From contig CM060734.1 in assembly GCA_030704615.1 (NCBI GenBank), forward strand, positions 48,190,042 to 48,254,041: 64,000 nt of DNA, in the 5' to 3' direction. Origin of the DNA: Takakia lepidozioides. Lineage: Eukaryota; Streptophyta; Takakiopsida; Takakiales; Takakiaceae. A program made the translations under genes and the position numbers. This document shows positions 10,666 through 21,369 of this stretch, piece by piece; position 1 is the first letter of the stretch, and each line of letters starts with the position of its first letter. Under the pieces are notes generated by a model. It worked only from the letters and a program-made list of their open reading frames with translations. It was not told the DNA's origin and made no database searches.

Positions 10666-11880
10666 ATAATAAAGGTAATATTTTGTGTTCAACTAATTTT
10701 TTGTAAATTGCTCAACACAATCTGATAAGCGCAAAGTCGCCAATGGTTTTCGAGAAATGAAAGTGTTGGTGGTGTGTGTTAATTAGGATGCAATATGTGA
10801 GGAAACATCGACCCGTCTCCCTCTTGGATGGGGAGGTAGTACCACATATTGATTGTGGCCCAGGAGCGACCATTTTTCGTGGCGAGAGCCAACCATTGCA
10901 CCTGACCCAATACAAGCTGCTGGACACAATTGTAGAAGGAACCGGGGTCAAATTTCAGGTGATGTGGAGGATGTTGACACTCCGGGATCAAGTCGGGCGC
11001 GCCGTGGTTGCCCCCTCGTGGACCACCCCGTCCACCCACGTCCACCTTTGACCCCCCCCCCCCCCCGATAGGATTGAGTGTTGGTCCACTAAGTGTTGGG
11101 CACGGATACCGCCGAGCGGCACCAGACCACCAAGGCGGCGACCGCATATTGTCGAAAAACATTACGCGAAGAACTTGATTGCGGATGCGGCAAATGTGAG
11201 TTTTTTTCCCACCCCTCTCATTAACATTCATTCATAGTACATTTGGTTTATCTAATAATATAGTATGATTGGTAAGCATACATGAATCCAAATTACGACA
11301 TAAGTATTATGTACACTACGCATATTGCAGCCACGACTTGATGCCCCAAGCTCGCAATCACATTGCACGAGAGGCATTTTGCGCCGGTCTGCTTGCAGAA
11401 TTTGTGCCAAAACCTAGGCCTAATGTAACCAGTTGGTTCCCCCAGCACCACGTAGATGAGATGCATAGGGTCGAGGGGTATCGTAGGTGTTGTAAGCATT
11501 ATGGTCGGTGACGAACAGTCCCACCCCCCCCCCCCCCCCTCCGGTTTCCTCAGGCGGTCCCCCTGATCCAATGTCCTCATCTGATGATTCTCTGCGCCAT
11601 ACATGTAGTAGTAGTAGCTTGCAGGCCGATTGTGCCTCAACCACCACCACTTACATCTCCTCCGCCAGCAGTACCACCTCCACCTCCACCTCCACATGCA
11701 TGTGCCCCGAGAACCCCTAGGCGGGGTCGGCTTTGCCCTAGGTTTCCTCCCCTTCGGCTTGGGCGGCCTGAGCCGGATCCTCGCCCCCGATGGGAAGTGC
11801 ATAGGACTATGTTACTAAGGACCATCTAGCCTCGTTGTTGGGAGAATAATCTCAACCCTCCTACCCCCATCCGAGAGAAT
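10666..11880. other. No confident gene; two poly-C tracts
   Basis: Contains C-runs at about 11048-11066 and 11524-11540 and a GGTG/CCACC-rich stretch that gives proline-rich open frames. An open frame at 11269-11511 (HIAREAFCAGLLAEFVPKPRP) and the proline-rich segment after it could be upstream parts of the SET-like gene below, but no splice structure can be demonstrated. Confidence 0.4.
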
Positions 11881-12468
11881 GTGGAGTTCGAGTATTGGGA
11901 TAGACGGTATGTTGTGAGAGCCGCTACTGACCCTGATATGGGTCGGGGTTTATTCACGGTCAATGATATTGTGGTTCCTCCTCGGAGAAACAACATGGTG
12001 GACTTGTTCCCCTACTACAGTCCATGCTACACCTCCGAGGAGTTCCGTACATTACGCCTCGAAGCCCCATATATCCTACCCTACATTTTGTGTGTCAACA
12101 GACAGGATGTACGTAGACGGGGGGTGTCTCCCATTGAGATCAGATTTTGTGATGGTGACCCCGATATCTCCGACAATGTTGCTAGGCTCATCAACAGTTC
12201 TTTTGGTCATCTTAGGACAACCAATGTAGTATGGGACGAGTGAAGCGATGGGCATGAGAGCTTTTGTGGTCATACGTCGGTATATTGTGAGGGGATGCAC
12301 ATGTTTGTGATGACATGTGCTAGTAGGACTATTAGGGTTGACAACGAGCTATTTGCCTCATACGAGTTCTCCCGGGATGATTGGGACCTCCGGTTACAGC
12401 ATGAGTGGGATGTGTATGATAGAAATAGGGTTCCTTGGAGACACAGATCGCATAGAGGGGCATTGTAG
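11881..12468 (+). pseudogene. SET-domain-like protein fragment with one in-frame stop
   Basis: Reads in one frame for 195 codons apart from a TGA at 12241-12243. The order of motifs fits a SET domain: DPDMGRGLFTVNDI (the GxG start of SET), then NVARLINSSFGHLRTTNV (the RFINHSCxPN S-adenosylmethionine motif), then IRVDNELFASYEF (the GEELTxDY end). Such domains methylate lysines in histones and other proteins. The His of NHS is replaced (NSS), the stop sits between the last two motifs, and pre-SET cysteines are not seen. It may come from a transposon-captured gene. Assignment rests on motifs read by eye. Confidence 0.55.
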
Positions 12469-12989
12469 ATATTGTCATGATGTACTTTGTATACAACCGA
12501 TTAATCGATTGATGTAAATATTTGCATTCGTGTCTTTTCCGAATCGACTGGGTGTCCGCCAACCACTCCGGGAACCACTTGGCAGTAAGCGGGACTACTG
12601 GAGAGTCGAAACGGACAATATGGGCCCACGGGGGCATTTCAGACGGCGGGCAGAAGTGGGGTCAACGACTCCGGAGTCGTAGCAAAAATCCGGGCTATTT
12701 AATTAATTACGTAAATACATAAGATTTGAAAAAATGGAAATTACAAGTGGTTCTAATTACTGCACTTGCGACTAGAAATTTTCATTCATAATTTGATTAA
12801 TGGAATAAAGATATTTATTCATTAAAGTGAATACGTAGTCGACTCAACGACTCCATGAGCCACTGCGCATTGATTGCACCCGCCACATTTGCTGACGTGT
12901 GTTTCACAAAAACAGGTAAAGAAAATGTGGCCTTTGGGAAATAGATATTTTAATATGTACTGCCTCCACCTGGAAGTGACATGGAAGGT
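12469..12989. other. AT-rich spacer, no gene recognised
   Basis: No open frame of note; sequence is AT-rich around 12690-12830. Confidence 0.5.
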
Positions 12990-14581
12990 CCATGGTCCAG
13001 CTTGTAGGGTTTGTTGTTCTGAACACCACCGTGGTGGACATGTATGAAGAATGCGGGAGCATTGAAGATGCGAAGGTAGTGTTCGACTGTGGCTCAACGA
13101 GATGTGGTGTCGTGGAGTGTGATGATTGCATTGGCAACAAGGCAAGGATGTATGCATGATTTTTGCAGAGACAGTGATAGCTAAAGGAGCAGGATAGAGT
13201 GTGGGTCCATATTCATCAAAGAGGGTCGGAATTCAAGCTCCAGATTACCTATGGTTCCCTGTGGAAGGATAGCTACAGAAAACCTCCATGGGTAGATGGT
13301 CAGCTGGAAGCGGCAATTGTAGCGGCACAGTTGATAAAATCAGGCACCTCAACCATGACCACAACTTCTGGAAGAGGATCAAGAGATGGAGTCTACAATG
13401 CCTCTTCTGGCACTTATGGGCATGTGAAGATGCTTTATGAGGCAGGCAGACTGAAAGAGGCTCTACAAACTTTGAACCAAAGAGGCATTTCAGCAGATGT
13501 AGATACGTATGTGTGCATCAAGATGAAAGGCCTAGAAGTTGGAAAGCAGGTGCACACTCACATTGTCCAAGAATGCCTCAACGATCTTTGATCACGTGGA
13601 ATATAATGTTGGTAGGATTACCAAGCATGGGCGTGGTACGAATGCTTTGGAGACCTGTGAGCAAATGATGCGCGAAGGGGTGAAGCTCAACCACATCGCG
13701 TTTGTATGTGTTTGCAATGCGTGTGCAAGCCTGGAAAAGGGGAACGAGGTCCATGGTGACATCGGTCAAAGCTGGAATTGCATCGGATGTCATTCTGAAC
13801 ACCGCCCTGACCTGGACATGTATGCCAAATGTGGATGCATTGAGGATGCAAAGGGAGTTTTCGACACTATGGCTGAACGAGATGTGGTGTTGTGGAGTGC
13901 GATGCTTGCAGGGTATGCACATCAGGGACGTGGGATGGAAGCTTTGGAGACCTATGATCCAATGATGGGGGAGGGGGTGAAGCCCGGCCACTTTGTGTGC
14001 ATTTGCAATGCTTGTGCAAGCCTGGCAGCCCTGGACAAGGGCAAAGAGGTGCATGGGGATATCATCAAAGCTGGAATTGTACCAAATGTCATTATGAACA
14101 CTGCCCTGGTAGCTCTGGAAAAGGGGAAAGAGGTCCATGGCGACATCTTCAGAGCTGGAATTGTGAACCATACCTTGGTGGACATGTATGCGAAATGTGG
14201 GTGCATCGAGCCTGGACGAGGGCAAAGAGGTGCATGGGGTATCATATGCATCAAAGCTGGAATTGTACCAAATGTCATCATGAACACTGCCATGGCAGCT
14301 CTGGAAAAAGGGGAAAGAGGTCCATGGCGACATCTTCAGAGCTGGAATTGTACCAAATGTCATTCTGAACCATATCCTGGTGGATGTCCATGTATGCAAA
14401 ATGTGGGTGCATTGAGCCCTGGACAAGGGCAAAGCGGTGCATGGGGTATCATCAAAGCTGGAATGTACCAAATGTCATTATGAACACTGCCCTGGCAGCT
14501 CTGGAAAAGTGGAAAGAGGACCATGGCAACATCTTCAGAGCTGGAATTGTACCAAATGTCAGTCTGAACCATACCCTGGTA
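12990..14581 (+). pseudogene. Pentatricopeptide-repeat (PLS-type) pseudogene with tandem internal duplications
   Basis: PPR signatures in several frames: DMYAKCGCIEDAKGVFDTM, AERDVVLWSAMLAGYAHQGR, CNACASLAALDKGKEVHGD and IIKAGIVPNVI. These are typical of plant organelle RNA-editing PLS-class proteins. The frame changes repeatedly (13591, 13539 onward), so it is broken. Between about 14025 and 14581 a block of roughly 190 bp, running from the DKGKEVHGD segment to the MYAKCGCIE segment, is repeated about three times with small indels, each copy falling into another frame. The gene is cut at 14581, where copy 2 of the large element starts in the middle of a HTLVDMYAKC-type motif (ACCCTGGTA then GGGGG). 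I did not find the continuation of the PPR reading frame at any other element end. Confidence 0.85.
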
Positions 14582-14720
14582 GGGGGCTGCTATTTCATGA
14601 GCGGCATGAGCATGAGCGGAAAAAAAAAAGCATGAGTAGACCATTGTGAGTCCACGGAAATAGGGTTAGGAGGCACGGAAATAGGGTCATGTGAAGTTGG
14701 AATGTGGCACCAGTGGACTT
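14582..14720. repeat. Left terminus and subterminal repeats, copy 2
   Basis: CTGCTATTTCATGAGC is followed by GGCATGAGCATGAGC, an A-run, CATGAGTAGACC, and two blocks with GGAAATAGGGTT similar to the region just inside the ends of copies 1 and 3. Confidence 0.75.
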
Positions 14721-14801
14721 GAAATGCAACATTTTATTGCAAATTTTGTGGCAAGCCACGTCTATACAAGTGTGTTCTAACTGTCATAGCCGGAATGGGC
14801 A

Positions 14802-17248
14802 CTACTCTCCTACATCCTCCGAGGAACTTGCCCCACCTTCTTCCTCATCCCCCTCATCCCCCTCATCCTCCGAGCTCTGTGATGCATCAGTTCCACTATG
14901 CCTCTCAAAAATCCCGTCCTCTCCTTGGGGGACTGTCCACCTCACCTCCTGGGAATCTTCTGCGTCTTCTCCCCCACTTTCCTCAGCAGAATCCAAGACA
15001 AATCTACGAGCCCGACGGGCTCTAATAGCTGCTGCCTCCTCCCTCATCTTCATTTTCTTGAGGCTTGCCTCGTCTAAAATCTGCTGTACACGACTAGGTT
15101 CGGAACACCTCCTAATGGACACCGAAGCAAGCCGGGCAGCATAAGTAGGAAGGATGTACTCCCTTTCTGGACTAGGCATGAAATCCCCCCTGGCAAAAAA
15201 AGGCATGTTCCTCCTGCCCATGAACTCCGGTGTAGACGTCCCTCCGGCAGTACTTGGCATCCTAAGAACAAATCCACTTCAAGAATGTCAATACCAGCAC
15301 AACCAGAAAGGGTTTTCAATGAAATAAGAGAGCGGAGGGAGGTGCCTCACGAAATCTGGAGGCAACTTACAATGCCACCACTCACTCGTAAACCGGGGGC
15401 TCCTCGGCCTCGATCCCAACTTCCTCCCCCTGCTCCTTCTCGGATTTTTCCTCATCCTCCGAGGATGCCTCTTCCTCTTTCGGCAGACGTTCAGCCGCTG
15501 CAAGTTCCGAGTTGTGGAGGGCAGTATCTGGCTCGAAGGCGAACACATGCCTGTCGGACAACGTCCCTGCCCACACTGAAGCACCTGAGGAACAAAGCGG
15601 GCGGTTAATAGCTTGCGGCATGCAATTGCAATCGGGCCAGGGGACAAACTGAGCACGTGAAGGCTTACCCGTGCTGCATGTGAGGTCCAGAATCCGCCCT
15701 TGGACATCCGAGCACGTCTCCATGAGGGTTTGGATGAAAGCAGGGCTCCGGGTCCGGCTATACCGCCACGGTTTGCATGTCTTTGTGTCCTTCGGCATAC
15801 TGGAGTGGGGCACATAGTTGTAGAGGACATCGTAGGTTACAGGGTCCACAGCGGCATCAACAAGACGACCGTCGTTGCGGAATTTGAACGTAGACCCTCT
15901 CTTCACAAAACAATATGCCTCAAACACCAATGTCTGCACATCCAACAAAGAAAGGATCAACTCCAGGGTCTACTTAACATACACCACAATATGAAGTGAA
16001 TGCAATAGATTGATAACTTACACTTTGGCCCTCTGTTCGCAACCCCTGTGTACTGATGCAGAACCATTTTCTGAGGAGGACCGGGGTGACACTTTTCGGT
16101 GTCCACCTTGCCACCGCAGTCTCTATGGTCTTCCCTCTCGTGGCAAGGACAACCACACATCCACCGTCATCTTGAAGCATCCCCGCCAGCCCAAACCCGC
16201 TTTCCAGTAGTCCTCAGTAAACCTGTTCCAGGTGGGCACACCATCCAGGCCCTCCAGCAGCTCCCCATCTGGAATGTCGAGGAGAATCATGTCGCAAGCT
16301 CTCTCCACCTCAACCCCCCCCCCCCTGAGTGCTCTTGCAATTCGTGCTCACAGCCGTGAAGAATTCCATCATGGCTTCAAAACCAGGGGTGTCTTTAGGC
16401 TCTGTACCGCCAGCCCTCTTCTTGGCTTTCCCCTTCTGCTCCGCCAGAGACTTGCTGTGTGCCACCTTCTTCGCCCTGGCAGCGAGAGCGTCAAGGAAGC
16501 TCTCATTGACGCATTGGATGATGGTTGGAGGTTCTAGCTTTGGCCTGTGCGTAAACGTCACCGCCGAATACCGCCGTGTAGGCTCGCCCTCAAATGCCAA
16601 CTTCTTGGCAGAGCCAGTCCCACTCCGAACTGACTTGGGAACCCGGACGACCGGTGACTGGGTAGGAGCAACAGCAGTCGCAGGACCTTGAACAAAGTCG
16701 TCGTCCGAGTCACTCTCTTGGGTCCCCTCCTGCGCCTCCTCCGATGCCCCGATGGTTTTCTTCTTTTTGGGTGTTACTGCACTCACCTGTTTCCTTGTCC
16801 TTTTCCTTTGGCCTTTACTCTTCTCATGCAATTTCTCCTGAATTCCTACCTGAGCAAGCTCTGCCGCTTTCCTGGAGTTTGCAAGCGCTTTTGCCTCTTT
16901 TGCACCCAACGGAGGCAGCGGAGCCCGGTTTCGTCGGAATTCAGCATCCAGCTTCAATTGAAACTCGGATGGGTCGAGCGAGCCGGGCGGAAGGTCCACA
17001 TACCAAGGGCAATCATGCAAATGTTCCAGATGCCACTCCTTCACAATATCGTCAGTGTACATGGAGTCAGCCCCAGGGTTCCTCCATGCCAGGAAGAATG
17101 GTGGCTCGAAAGACAGATGACCTTTCTCCAAAATGGAGAACTTGTAGTACCTGCATTCATGAAAAACACAATGAGGTCCCTGAAATGCATATTCGGCACC
17201 ATTTTCCCAGGTTGGGGCGGATGTGAGTGGGCCTAGAAATGGAAACAT
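14802..17248 (-). pseudogene. DNA-methyltransferase-like gene, 3' exons, copy 2
   Basis: Exons in minus order: from about 17150 (YYKFSILEKGHLSF, after a TGCAG acceptor) through a basic, low-complexity linker; the motif-IV segment CDMILLDIPDGE (about 16290-16255); VVVLATRG; a splice donor after RTEGQS; an exon with EAYCFVKRGSTFKF; RTRSPAFIQTLMETC then ILDLTCSTG, split by an intron before ASVWAGTLSDRHVFAFEPD (about 15560); and the acidic last exon 15261-14802 after a TTCTTAG acceptor. Motif IV before motif I is the beta-class order of amino-methyltransferases. Splice positions match copy 3. It is broken by a frameshift at a C-run (16316-16326), another near 16180, and probably a TGA near 15380. 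Confidence 0.75.
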
Positions 17249-17905
17249 GGCGCCGAATTTCGGTTTTCGGTGACTGCCACCCTAGGGACTTAGCCATCTT
17301 GGGAGCCCTGAACTGGAAATTCGGCGCCATTTTTCCCGGTTTGGCCCAAAGATGGCTAAGTCCCTGAACGGCAATAGGGCCTAGAACTGGAAAATGGCGC
17401 CGAATTTCCAGTTCAGGGCCAGCCACCCTAGGGACTTAAATGGCTAAGTCCCTGAACGGCAATAGGGCCTAGAACTGGAAAATGGCGCCGAATTTCCAGT
17501 TCCGGGCCAGCCACCCTAGGGACTTAGCCCGAAAATGGCTAAGTCCCTGAACGGCAATAGGGCCTAGAACTGGAAAACGGCGCAGAATTTCCAGTTCGGG
17601 GCCAGCCACCCTAGGGACTTAGCCCGAAAATGGCTAAGTCCCTGAACGGCAATAGGGCCTAGAACTGGAAAACGGCGCCGAATTTCCAGGTCGGGGCCCA
17701 CCAGTCTAGGGACTTAGCCCGAAAATGGCTAAGTCCCTGAACGGCAATAGGGCCTAGAACTGGAAAACGGCGCCGAATTTCCAGTTCGGGGCCCGCCAGT
17801 CTAGGGACTTAGCCCGAAAATGGCTAAGTCCCTGAACGGCAATAGGGCCTCGAACTGGAAAACGGCGCCGAATTTCCAGTTCGGGGCCCACCAGTCTAGG
17901 GATAT
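17230..17905. repeat. 95-bp tandem array with GGCGCC-centred palindromes, copy 2
   Basis: Units carrying GGCAATAGGGCCT begin at about 17371, 17459, 17554, 17649, 17744 and 17839, giving one interval of 88 and four of exactly 95 bp. Each unit contains a palindrome of the form CTGGAAAAYGGCGCC plus GAATTTCCAG and a second dyad (GGGACTTAGCC ... GGCTAAGTCCC). It sits at the position of the intron upstream of the methyltransferase core, where copy 3 has a single palindrome (31688-31707). Confidence 0.95.
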
Positions 17906-17906
17906 C

Positions 17907-19208
17907 GCAGTCTTCTCAAAGCTGCAATGGCCGACGTCAACTCGTAAGCTACAACGCCTCTCGCTTTTGGACTTTGAATTTGGAAGTCATTTCATTGCGA
18001 ATCCTCATATATGATGAAAATTCCCATTTCAGTATTGTTTGATGGAAATGTGGCACTGCAGGGTGACTGAGAATGCCTTCAATGCCACCAACTTGTCCCA
18101 TATGCTCTTCCGAGTGAAGGATGTCGGGAAGCAGGGGGTGCAAGAGTTTGCCAATTCCCTTAGTGCCGACCTCCTGCGCAAGTCGGAGGCAAAGGCAGAC
18201 AGAACCTGGTATAGGCTGAGCGTCAACCCCATGGTGGACTACATATTTCGGGTAAAGCTCCTGACAGTTTTGTTGAGCTAATCTGTCTCTCCTCCCCCAA
18301 TAGAAGAAAAGGTCTTCACCGTGATTTCTAATCTCCTCCCCAATAGAAGAAATTGTGTTGAGCAGGATCTCTAATCTTATGTGCGCATTCTTGACAGACG
18401 AAAATACAGCAGGATTTGGCACATGCGCGGAGGTTCTACATGGAGTCAGAGGAGAAGAATCCAACCCTCCCGGAACTCGAATCGTATGTCAAAGCTGCGG
18501 AGGTGAGGGCCCGCATAAAGTACAAGTCGCGGATGGTAAAGTACGTGGCCATAGCTCATCCCGCCCTTGGTGCCGACTTTCTGGTGGAGGTGGGGAAGCA
18601 CTACTCTCGCGCTCTGAAGCCCACGATGACATTGGAGAAGCTCCATCGTCTAGCCACATCCTGTGTGGATGCAACAGAAAAGGTGATACATTCTTAACCA
18701 AATTGTGGTGGCAACAACTCCTTTTTGTGGTGTTTGGCGCTTACGAATATGCTGGGTGGTTGGACAGACCCGGTGGCTCCAAATCTAGAATGGTTCCCAA
18801 AGTACCAGGGACATGTGGAGCTTCCCCAAACCGGACAAACTCTCTGACCCCACATTCGACATGTGGATGAACCGCATGACATGGTGGTTTCAGGTACTTC
18901 CCCATGCTTCGTTTGGGGCTTCTACTCTAGTAGGGGGTGGATTCATTGTATTTTTTCAGGAAAGCGATCTGATGGAGAATCTCCACAGGTGACAATGAAT
19001 GCGCAAGAGCAGCTGGACACACAAGCACATCAGTTCAAGATGGAGATATCTCCTGCAGCAGAGAGCCTACGTGACTATGTGACGAGGTACTTTCTGCTCT
19101 ACAAAACCAACCTATTCTTTCGGGAGATAGCAGATGCTCACCGGAGCCACGAGTTCACCGACCAGCCGAACGCGGACAAAGCAGCAATGCGCCTTCTGTA
19201 CAGGTACA
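17907..19208 (+). pseudogene. Middle exons of the methyltransferase-like gene, inverted, copy 2
   Basis: Plus-strand exons homologous to minus-strand exons 32945-31758 of copy 3. The segment begins with the last codons of the ParB-like exon (SLLKAAMADVNS, then a GTAAG donor at about 17946). It goes on with VTENAFNATNLSHMLFRVKDVG after a TGCAG acceptor, TWYRLSVNPMVDYIFR, then AHARRFYMESEE ... VAIAHPALGADF, then MWSFPKPDK ... MNRMTWWFQ (with a TAG for Trp), and finally YFLLYKTNLFFREIADAHRS ... AAMRLLYR with a donor at about 19208. Both neighbouring exons of the same gene lie on the minus strand, so this piece was flipped by an inversion. No catalytic motif is recognised in this middle region. 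Confidence 0.75.
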
Positions 19209-19261
19209 TACGCGCTGCCTTTCTTTCAAGTCCTTGCATTTCAGGATGTTAGAGGCCTCAT

Positions 19262-19511
19262 GTGGTATTAGGGAAAATGGCACCGAATTTCCAGTCAGGG
19301 CTCCGAAAATGGCTAAGTCTCTAGACTGGCTGGCCCTGAACTGGAAATTCGGCGCCATTTTCCAGTTCTAGGCCCTATTGCCGTTCAGGGACTTGGCCAT
19401 TTTCGGGCTAAGTCCTAGACTGGAGGGCCCGGAACTGGAAATTCGGCGCTATTTTCCAGTTCTAGGCCCTATTGCCATTCAGGGACTTAGCCATTTTCGG
19501 GCTAAGTCCCT
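19262..19511. repeat. Inverted part of the 95-bp palindrome array, copy 2
   Basis: Same units as 17230-17905 but on the opposite strand (AACTGGAAATTCGGCGCC, then CCATTTTCGGGCTAAGTCCC). It ends exactly at the point (19511/19512) where the ParB-like exon resumes. Together the two arrays flank the inverted segment as inverted repeats. Confidence 0.9.
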
Positions 19512-20694
19512 TTGGGCCCCGCAACCTTCAGCACAACACAATCCACGGCGAAATGCCAATCGAGGTCGTTGGGGTGGGCTTGGGCAATGTGCTCCATCCA
19601 TGCCAGGAGGCGATGATTGCCATCCCACACGTAGAACATCTTACCGGACAAGTGCTGGAAAAGAGGATCACTAGCAATCGATCTCTCGAACTCCTCATTT
19701 CGCGTTTGCCAATGGGGACCCCATTTGTCCACCTCATCGGAAGTGTGGGCACGGGAAGCTCCGTGGTCGTTCTCAATGGAAACGTAAAACGCGGCAGACC
19801 CCATTCGATATCCATCCCGGAAAGAGAATTTCAGCTTGTCGATATCGCCTGGGAGGGCTGGTCTCACCACCTGCAATGACACCAAGCGGCAAAGGGGAAT
19901 TCAAAGCTTGGCCGAGTACACCATGCCCCCCAGCACCCTGCCAATGTTGCTGTGGGTTGCCTCCAACATCTTGGCAGCGGCCAACTTCATATCCGCCTCA
20001 GACATGACGTCTGCTGCAGAGGGGTTTTCCGGCAGCCCACCAGGACCGCCAAATCCAGCCTGTATGCTCCGGGTTTGGGGCCTGGGGATGTCCGGGAGGA
20101 TGTCATCCTGGTCAGAAAGCTCCCTGTCGTCCTCCTCAACAGGGTCAGCCACCTGCGAAACCACCTCCAGCACTCTCCCCGTCTCTACTGCCCTCTCCCT
20201 GGCTTCACCTCGAACTTGCACAATCCGTGCTCTTTCAGGTGTTCTTTCCTCTCCTCCACTCTCCACCGTATGGGTAATTGCAGGGGCTGCTCTTGCCCGC
20301 GATGGTCTAACCGGTGTGTTACTGCCTCTCTGTGGTGTCTTGGAGGGATCCACCGTCTCTGTGCGTCCCTCGCTTACATTGGCATCTGTCATTTGGGCAC
20401 CCTGGCCTCTTCAGTGGCCTTTTCTCTTTCCTCCTGGCTAGCATTCTGTCTCGTCTGTTCTTTTGCCCTCTCTTTTGCCCTCTCACGGGTTTTCTGTTTC
20501 TTACTAGGGCTAGCAGCAGGGGAGCCCTCCAGGACGACCACCTTTGATTGAGGCGAACTGACACCCTCGCGCGCACTGCTCACTCCCCCCTCCGCAGCCC
20601 GTGACGGCTCTCTCGCCGGGGATTGCACGTGCTTAGCTTTCTTCTTTTTCTTTGCGTGGGCGGGCCCTACTGCATGTGCATGAACAACCTCCAT
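19512..20694 (-). pseudogene. ParB/sulfiredoxin-like N-terminal region of the methyltransferase-like gene, copy 2
   Basis: From about 20694 a Lys/Arg/Glu/Ser/Pro-rich, probably disordered segment; then KMLEATHSNIGRVLG; a TGA at 19901-19903 where copy 3 has Arg (CGA to TGA); then ALPGDIDKLKFSFRDGYRMG, FYVSIEND and KMFYVWDGNHRLLAWMEHI, and CVVLKV. The DGNHRLLAW block resembles the GEHRxxA box of ParB-type and sulfiredoxin-fold proteins. A frame change occurs near 20392. The exon is cut at 19512, inside codons for GPK; its last residues lie at 17907 on the other strand because of the inversion. Confidence 0.7.
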
Positions 20695-21369
20695 TGCCGA
20701 TCTGCTGTCCTCATGTCCTCAACGCCCTTCACCTGCCATGCCGCCTGCACCCAACCTCCCCAATGCCTATTCTGTCGTACTCTCGTTGCAAGTCCTCCCG
20801 TCCACCAACAAAAGGTTTAAGTTTGCCCTCTCGAACCAAGTTGGGCGATTCAAACATGCGATGAGTTGGAGCTGTCGATGATACCACCAGCGTGCCGGGC
20901 TCGTCGTCACTCTGTCATTCCCAAAAATCGTGAAAACCAACATCGGTGCAAAAACCAGCATCGCAACGAGCAGCGCAACCACCATAGCAACAATCGTGTA
21001 ACAAAAATGAAAACATAACAAGTTTAGGAAGTATGGAGAGCCATGCAACAACAATGAAAACAAATGCAACCATTGCCTGAGAATGACATGCACAAGCAGC
21101 CTTCTCCAGAGCTGCCGGATTTGCACACGCATTGCAAACAATCTAAGGTTCACTCATCCAGCGAAGCCAGGATGAAGATGCAAAAACAAAGCGAGGCAAC
21201 AAAGCGAAAGCAAAAAAGAAATCGAACAAAGCGAAAGCAGAAGTGGCTTGCCTGAGAGTACTCGGCTTCAGTTGGCGCGGGTTGTGAGCAAGACACTGGA
21301 ATCTCCTGCTGGAGCTTCAGTTTGGCTATGCGAGAGATTGGCCGTCGTCCGTAGTACAGAGCTTTCAAC
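20695..21369. other. Upstream region of the methyltransferase-like gene, copy 2
   Basis: No convincing gene. Probably 5' exon or untranslated sequence and promoter of the minus-strand gene; AT-richer between 20930 and 21260. Confidence 0.4.

Noticed and set aside
4902-14581. Helitron responsible for the exon fragments
   Set aside because: No TC start, CTRR end with hairpin, or Rep/helicase motifs were found.
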